DNA of 64,000 nt from Zingiber officinale (lineage: Eukaryota > Streptophyta > Magnoliopsida > Zingiberales > Zingiberaceae). The translations under genes and the position numbers were made by a program. Under the pieces are notes generated by a model, which saw only the letters and a list, made by a program, of their open reading frames with translations, searched no databases and was not told the origin of the DNA. The stretch is from the NCBI RefSeq assembly GCF_018446385.1, contig NC_056000.1, positions 34,385,511 to 34,449,510 on the forward strand, in the 5' to 3' direction. Below, piece by piece: positions 60,701 through 64,000 of the stretch. Each line of letters opens with the position of its first letter. Position 1 is the first letter of the stretch.

Positions 60701-60945
60701 CGAGAATCGAGCTAAGTACGGAAAAAGAAACCCTAATTTAGTGGAACAAGTGTATGAGATATCACCGTCTGTTGGACGCCGGTGATGTAGATGACCTCCG
60801 GGCAAGAGCTCTGGCCAGGGCAAAGGGCTCGGGTGGTGACATCCACCAGAACCGATACCGTCATCTCCTCCGCAATCCAGTGGACGAAGAGAGGAACCAG
60901 CAAGTGAACCAGTGGCCGCAAAATCTTAACTTCGTTGCCTCCCAT
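54739..60945 (-). CDS. Major facilitator superfamily transporter, TetA / hippocampus-abundant-transcript-like
   Basis: Fourteen exons on the minus strand join in frame to 447 residues: 60945-60766, 60491-60380, 60036-59924, 59434-59312, 59220-59048, 58798-58723, 58588-58502, 56724-56644, 56561-56529, 56363-56310, 56108-56067, 55204-55126, 55029-54959, 54858-54739. The MFS signature [14 protein letters not shown] follows helix 2. Other helices read [87 protein letters not shown] and [18 protein letters not shown]; the end has [19 protein letters not shown]. Length and motifs match plant relatives of bacterial tetracycline-type exporters (MEE15-like group); the substrate is unknown. All introns are GT-AG except the one after exon 4 (GC-AG, donor at 59311). 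Intron 7 (about 1.8 kb) houses a hAT MITE. No stop or frameshift, so probably functional. An upstream in-frame TTG is ignored in favour of the ATG. Confidence 0.92.
57638..58382. mobile_element. hAT-type MITE in intron 7 of the MFS gene (745 bp)
   Basis: Flanked by the exact 8-bp duplication AAAAGGAG (57630-57637, 58383-58390). The ends share an imperfect inverted repeat around TTNTAAATGG, and both subterminal zones have GGCGG/CCGCC words (57651-57730, 58307-58368). A GC-rich half and an AT-rich half with a (TA)n run (58150-58174). No coding capacity. Confidence 0.75.
59311..59311 (-). other. GC-AG intron donor in the MFS gene
   Basis: Exon 4 ends ..TTTGAG and the intron begins GCATGT. Only this border keeps the 41-codon exon in frame with the next exon, which starts GTGTCAATT. 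Confidence 0.75.
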
Positions 60946-61500
60946 CCTCAACCCCGAACCTTATCTCCCACGATCCCGTCCCCCTTCGCTCCACTGCGCC
61001 CGCCGGAGGGGCGAATTGAAACCTCTTTCACGCCGCCGCCGCCGCCGCGGATGGATTAGATTCGGAGAGCCTCTTCTTCTTCTCGCTTCCAGTTGGTGCT
61101 CGCGACTGAGATTGCTTATCCTTCCAGTTGGTGCTCGCGACTCAGCTTATATCAAAGAAGACGGAGAGGGATCGTTTCCCCACCAAATGCTGACTCAGCC
61201 TTGAAACCAAAACGGATGACGTGGTGAGGATGACTTGGCACCTTTCGCCATCGCGCTCGGTGTGACGTCGGCCCGAAACTTCTCACGGATGAGTCAGCAC
61301 GGCGAGGCCGAGGCATCCAGGTGTGCAGGGACGACATCGAGCACACGCGAGACGCATGGCGAAGGGGCATGAGGCCGCCGCGCGCGTGGACGAGCGTGTC
61401 GTTCTCGGCGGTTACTCGCGAAAGTGGATGTGGTCGTACTACCACGACCGTCGACATGGAGTGATGACGTGGCAAACGATGCGTGATATCATAGTATTCA
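60946..61500 (-). promoter_or_regulatory. Probable promoter of the MFS gene with clustered ACGT motifs
   Basis: Upstream of the start codon, TGACGTGG (61217-61224), TGACGTCG (61263-61270) and TGACGTGGC (61465-61473) occur within 260 bp. ACGT cores of this type are bZIP (ABRE/TGA-type) sites in plants. The GC-rich part nearer the gene (60,946-61,190) has simple GCC repeats and is presumably the 5' untranslated region. A functional role is inferred only. Confidence 0.4.
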
Positions 61501-62259
61501 ATTTACTCCCCAAAAAATTTATCGTAATTATTTTTTTACTTTGCCTCCCTGTTTGACAAAAATATCATTTTACCCCTGCACTTTTCAAATCGGTTGCAAT
61601 TCACCCTCCATGACGATGTATCTGTATTACATTAGTTGCGGTGGCAAATGTACCGAATGAACATGTATTGACAATTGTGCATAACATAACTTAAAACGGT
61701 CAAGTCTAATTCTCAAATCCATCCGAGTTCAAATTCGGCAATCAATAAAAAAATATATATCAATTGGCTGCTCTATGAATAATCAAACAAATAAAAGAAA
61801 TATATCAATTGACTGCCATATGAATAATTAAATTCTTGAAAATTTGATTCTTGAATTTACCGTTAAATCATAATCAAATTTTAAATTTTATGAACGAATA
61901 AATTAAAATAATCATATTTTTAAAAAAACGATTGAAATATTTAATTTAATCAAAATTTACTCAGCCTACTTAATTTTAATTCGATAGATTTTCTTTATTT
62001 TAAAAAAAAGAAAGTATTTTAGGTTTAAAAAAAGGAATAATAAATGATTAATCATAACACTAAAACACAACTAAGAGACAAAGATGAGTATTAATTAGAA
62101 TTGTTATTGCTTTCTGCCATTAAAACACAACTAGACTCTGACATAAAGAGACAACTAAAAGGGCCCATACAACAGCAAGATTGCAAGCTTTACAGACGCT
62201 AACCAGTTGACCAAAATGGACCTCTCATTTCAAAAGTCCTACACAAAACAAGACCTGAC
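61501..62259. other. Intergenic region between MFS gene and PARP3
   Basis: AT-rich, no gene seen. A short repeat, ATATATCAATTGNCTGC, occurs twice (about 61755 and 61800). The last 200 bp probably contain the 3' untranslated region of PARP3. Confidence 0.6.
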
Positions 62260-64000
62260 TCATCCTTCTGCACCAGCCGCCACCACTTCGTACTTCACCG
62301 CCACCACGAATCGCATGCACACCTGCAAAACCACGCACCAAAATTAGCAAACGCAGCGGCCAGCCATGCACGCGCGCACCGCGCGACTCTGCTCTCTGCG
62401 CACCTGTTTCGGATCGTAAACGGCGTACTCGTTGTACTCAAGCGGGCTGTCTCTGTGCTCCGACTCCACCAGCCGCCCGCAGGGAACCTTCACGTCGGCG
62501 TCCCACCAGAAGTGTTCCGATTCCTCAGGCCGCTTCTTCCCTAGCCCTTTCACGCTCACCTTCTCCTCCTCCAGCTTCTTATTCGCACTCACTTCAGGCA
62601 CAGTGGACATCTCGATCATCCTTTCTCCGAGAGAGACGATGCCCAAAAGCAAGAAGCCCTCCGGACGGTCGGCGGCGGTGTACCCGTATCTAGCAGCCTC
62701 CGCGGATGCATCCGAGCACACGATTGCTCTCCCGAACTGGTTGAGTTGAGTCGAAAACGATCAATATCGGCATTACCGGAATTCACTAGTTATGGCTTAC
62801 CATGTATCCGGGCACCGGAATTTGACACACCGCCGGGAGCAATCCCCTCTGCAAGTGCCGAAGCAAATTTGCAGTTCTAGTACCTGAAGATCGAAGAAGA
62901 TTGATAGGGCTTCGATCATTGATCGAGCAAGCCAATTTCTTGTAGATTGATGTAAACATACCACACCATAACAGAATCTTGTTTGGCAATCTCTTGATCT
63001 CTTCGTAGGAAGGACCGGCGCTTGACTGAATGGAGAAGATGTTCTCCACGGACACGCCGTAAACCTGCAAAGAGGCATCAACGGTCGTAAGTTCACCAGA
63101 AAGTCTCTTCTAGGATGTGGAAAGACTTACCACGTCGCCGACCTTCACCGGCTCGTAAGTGGTCTCCAGATACTTGACGATCATCTTGTACGCTTCCTCT
63201 TCCCTCTCCACCGGCGTGATCGAGCAGCCGAGCTTCCTGTATCTGTCGGAAAGCGGATCGATGACCGTTGCGTGGCCGGATGCATCTTCAACAAGGCGAG
63301 AAGCAACATTGACGTCCCTTATCCTTTCTAACCCCGCCGCCACCTGCAAATTCTCCGATCTCAAGCTGTGTTACAATGCCAGGACAGAGACTAGAAAGGA
63401 AGTACATGATCGGCGAGATCCCGGTAGCTCCTCAACCCGAACGGCCGCGCCGAGTGCATGAGCGTGAACCACTTGCTGCTGAAATCATCCCACAGAAGAC
63501 GGGCCTCGACTTCGGATGTGCTAGCCTTCTCAATCTCCTCCCTGAATTTGAGCAGCTCTTCTTCACCTAAAGACGACGGAGACAAATCAGTTCTGCAGTG
63601 GAGAATCATCGACATTGTCAATGGCTAGCTTACATCTCTTTAGGTGGAGATCAGTAAGCATTCCCATGGGAAGATGAGGGGAGTCGTATCCCATCTCCAT
63701 CAATGCGTATCTGTATCAGATTCAATCTCAATTTAAACTTCATTGCAGATTATGGAAAGATGAGCAGTTGATAGATCAACCTGTAAATCTCTTGGCTGCA
63801 GAGCACCTTCATCAGGTTTGCGACGAGCGGCTCGAGCTCGCAGTGAGCAACGGCGACGCCGAGCTGCCGAAGACCGAGCCCTCCGTGCCTCACGTCGACG
63901 CCATCACCCTGCATCAGTAAGCGGCTTAATAGCCGGCCGGCGAACGGTAATTCTTTCTACGGAAATTGAAGCGTTGAAGAACCATGTCGACGGGGTAGAA
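62260..64000 (-). CDS. PARP3: Plant poly(ADP-ribose) polymerase 3 homologue, C-terminal part (5' end outside window)
   Basis: Nine exon pieces join in frame over 392 codons to the TGA at 62262-62260: 64000-63983 (partial), 63908-63781, 63710-63634, 63566-63406, 63343-63131, 63064-62962, 62883-62801, 62736-62404, 62322-62260; all borders are GT-AG. The helical regulatory domain shows LRQLGVAVAHCELEPLVANL, YALMEMGYDSPHLPMGML and VEARLLWDDFSSKWFTL. The catalytic domain starts near DPLSDRYRKLGC and includes LPNKILLWCGTRTANLLRHL, PVPGYMFGRAIVCSDASAEA, KGLGKKRPEESEHFWW and DSPLEYNEYAVYDPKQ. PARPs bind NAD and attach ADP-ribose to proteins in the nucleus. Here the H-Y-E triad positions read Cys (LLWC), Val (AIVCSD) and Glu (NEY), a pattern I recall for plant PARP3, so polymer synthesis is doubtful. 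The N-terminal zinc/PADR, BRCT and WGR regions lie beyond 64000. Intact as far as seen. Confidence 0.93.

Noticed and set aside
60754-61204. Plus-strand frames of 101 and 89 codons
   Set aside because: Antisense to exon 1 and the leader of the MFS gene; proline/arginine-rich GC shadows.

Overview
This is a stretch of plant nuclear genome. The three real genes have introns with GT-AG borders. The rest is dominated by plant-type LTR retrotransposons, hAT and CACTA transposons and a SINE, and the methionine-tRNA primer sites are the usual plant copia ones. Codon GC (very GC-rich PARP3 and MATE-like exons) and the style of the repeats suggest a large-genome monocot, perhaps Zingiberales; that placement is a guess. 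I found no rRNA or tRNA gene, no organellar insert and nothing prokaryotic.

Left block (1-14,925): a decayed minus-strand Ty3/gypsy pol fragment is the oldest layer. It has been cut into pieces by a CACTA-like element ending at 2152 (carrying a sugar-phosphate transporter fragment and a solo LTR), by copia solo LTR F (2586-5132, target duplication GCTCC) and by a short-LTR element G (5876-14104, duplication TCTCC). G carries a broken hAT transposase, itself split by an 852-bp hAT MITE (9045-9896, duplication ACTACACT), and a GC-rich MATE transporter fragment.

Central block (15,199-49,426): one copia element, B (duplication GGAGA), swollen to 34.2 kb. Copia element A (16967-33065) sits in its 3' LTR and copia element C (33998-43401, duplication TAGAA) in its reverse transcriptase. 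A contains solo LTR D (23308-26762, duplication ATTCT) in gag and solo LTR E (27266-29945, duplication CAAGC) in its leader. A, C, E and F belong to one LTR family of about 2.2-2.7 kb. Its U3 region has two adjacent hairpins showing a compensatory base-pair change, and its U5 region has a duplicated 36-nt hairpin.

Right block (49,432-64,000): the gene-bearing part. In order there are an intact LRK10L/WAK-like receptor kinase (plus strand, 3 exons, 644 aa), a tRNA-type SINE with an 18-bp target duplication, an intact 14-exon TetA-like major-facilitator gene (minus strand, 447 aa, one GC-AG intron and a hAT MITE in intron 7), and the 3' part of a plant PARP3 gene (minus strand, nine exon pieces, 5' end beyond the window) whose catalytic H-Y-E triad reads as C-V-E. 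The three genes have no evident common pathway. All retroelement proteins are broken or interrupted.

No wholly new gene system stands out. The most interesting signals are the covarying LTR hairpins, the 2.4-kb inverted LTR pair E/A, and a recurring CAG/CTG-to-CG deletion pattern in element C that looks like an assembly error at methylated CHG sites.
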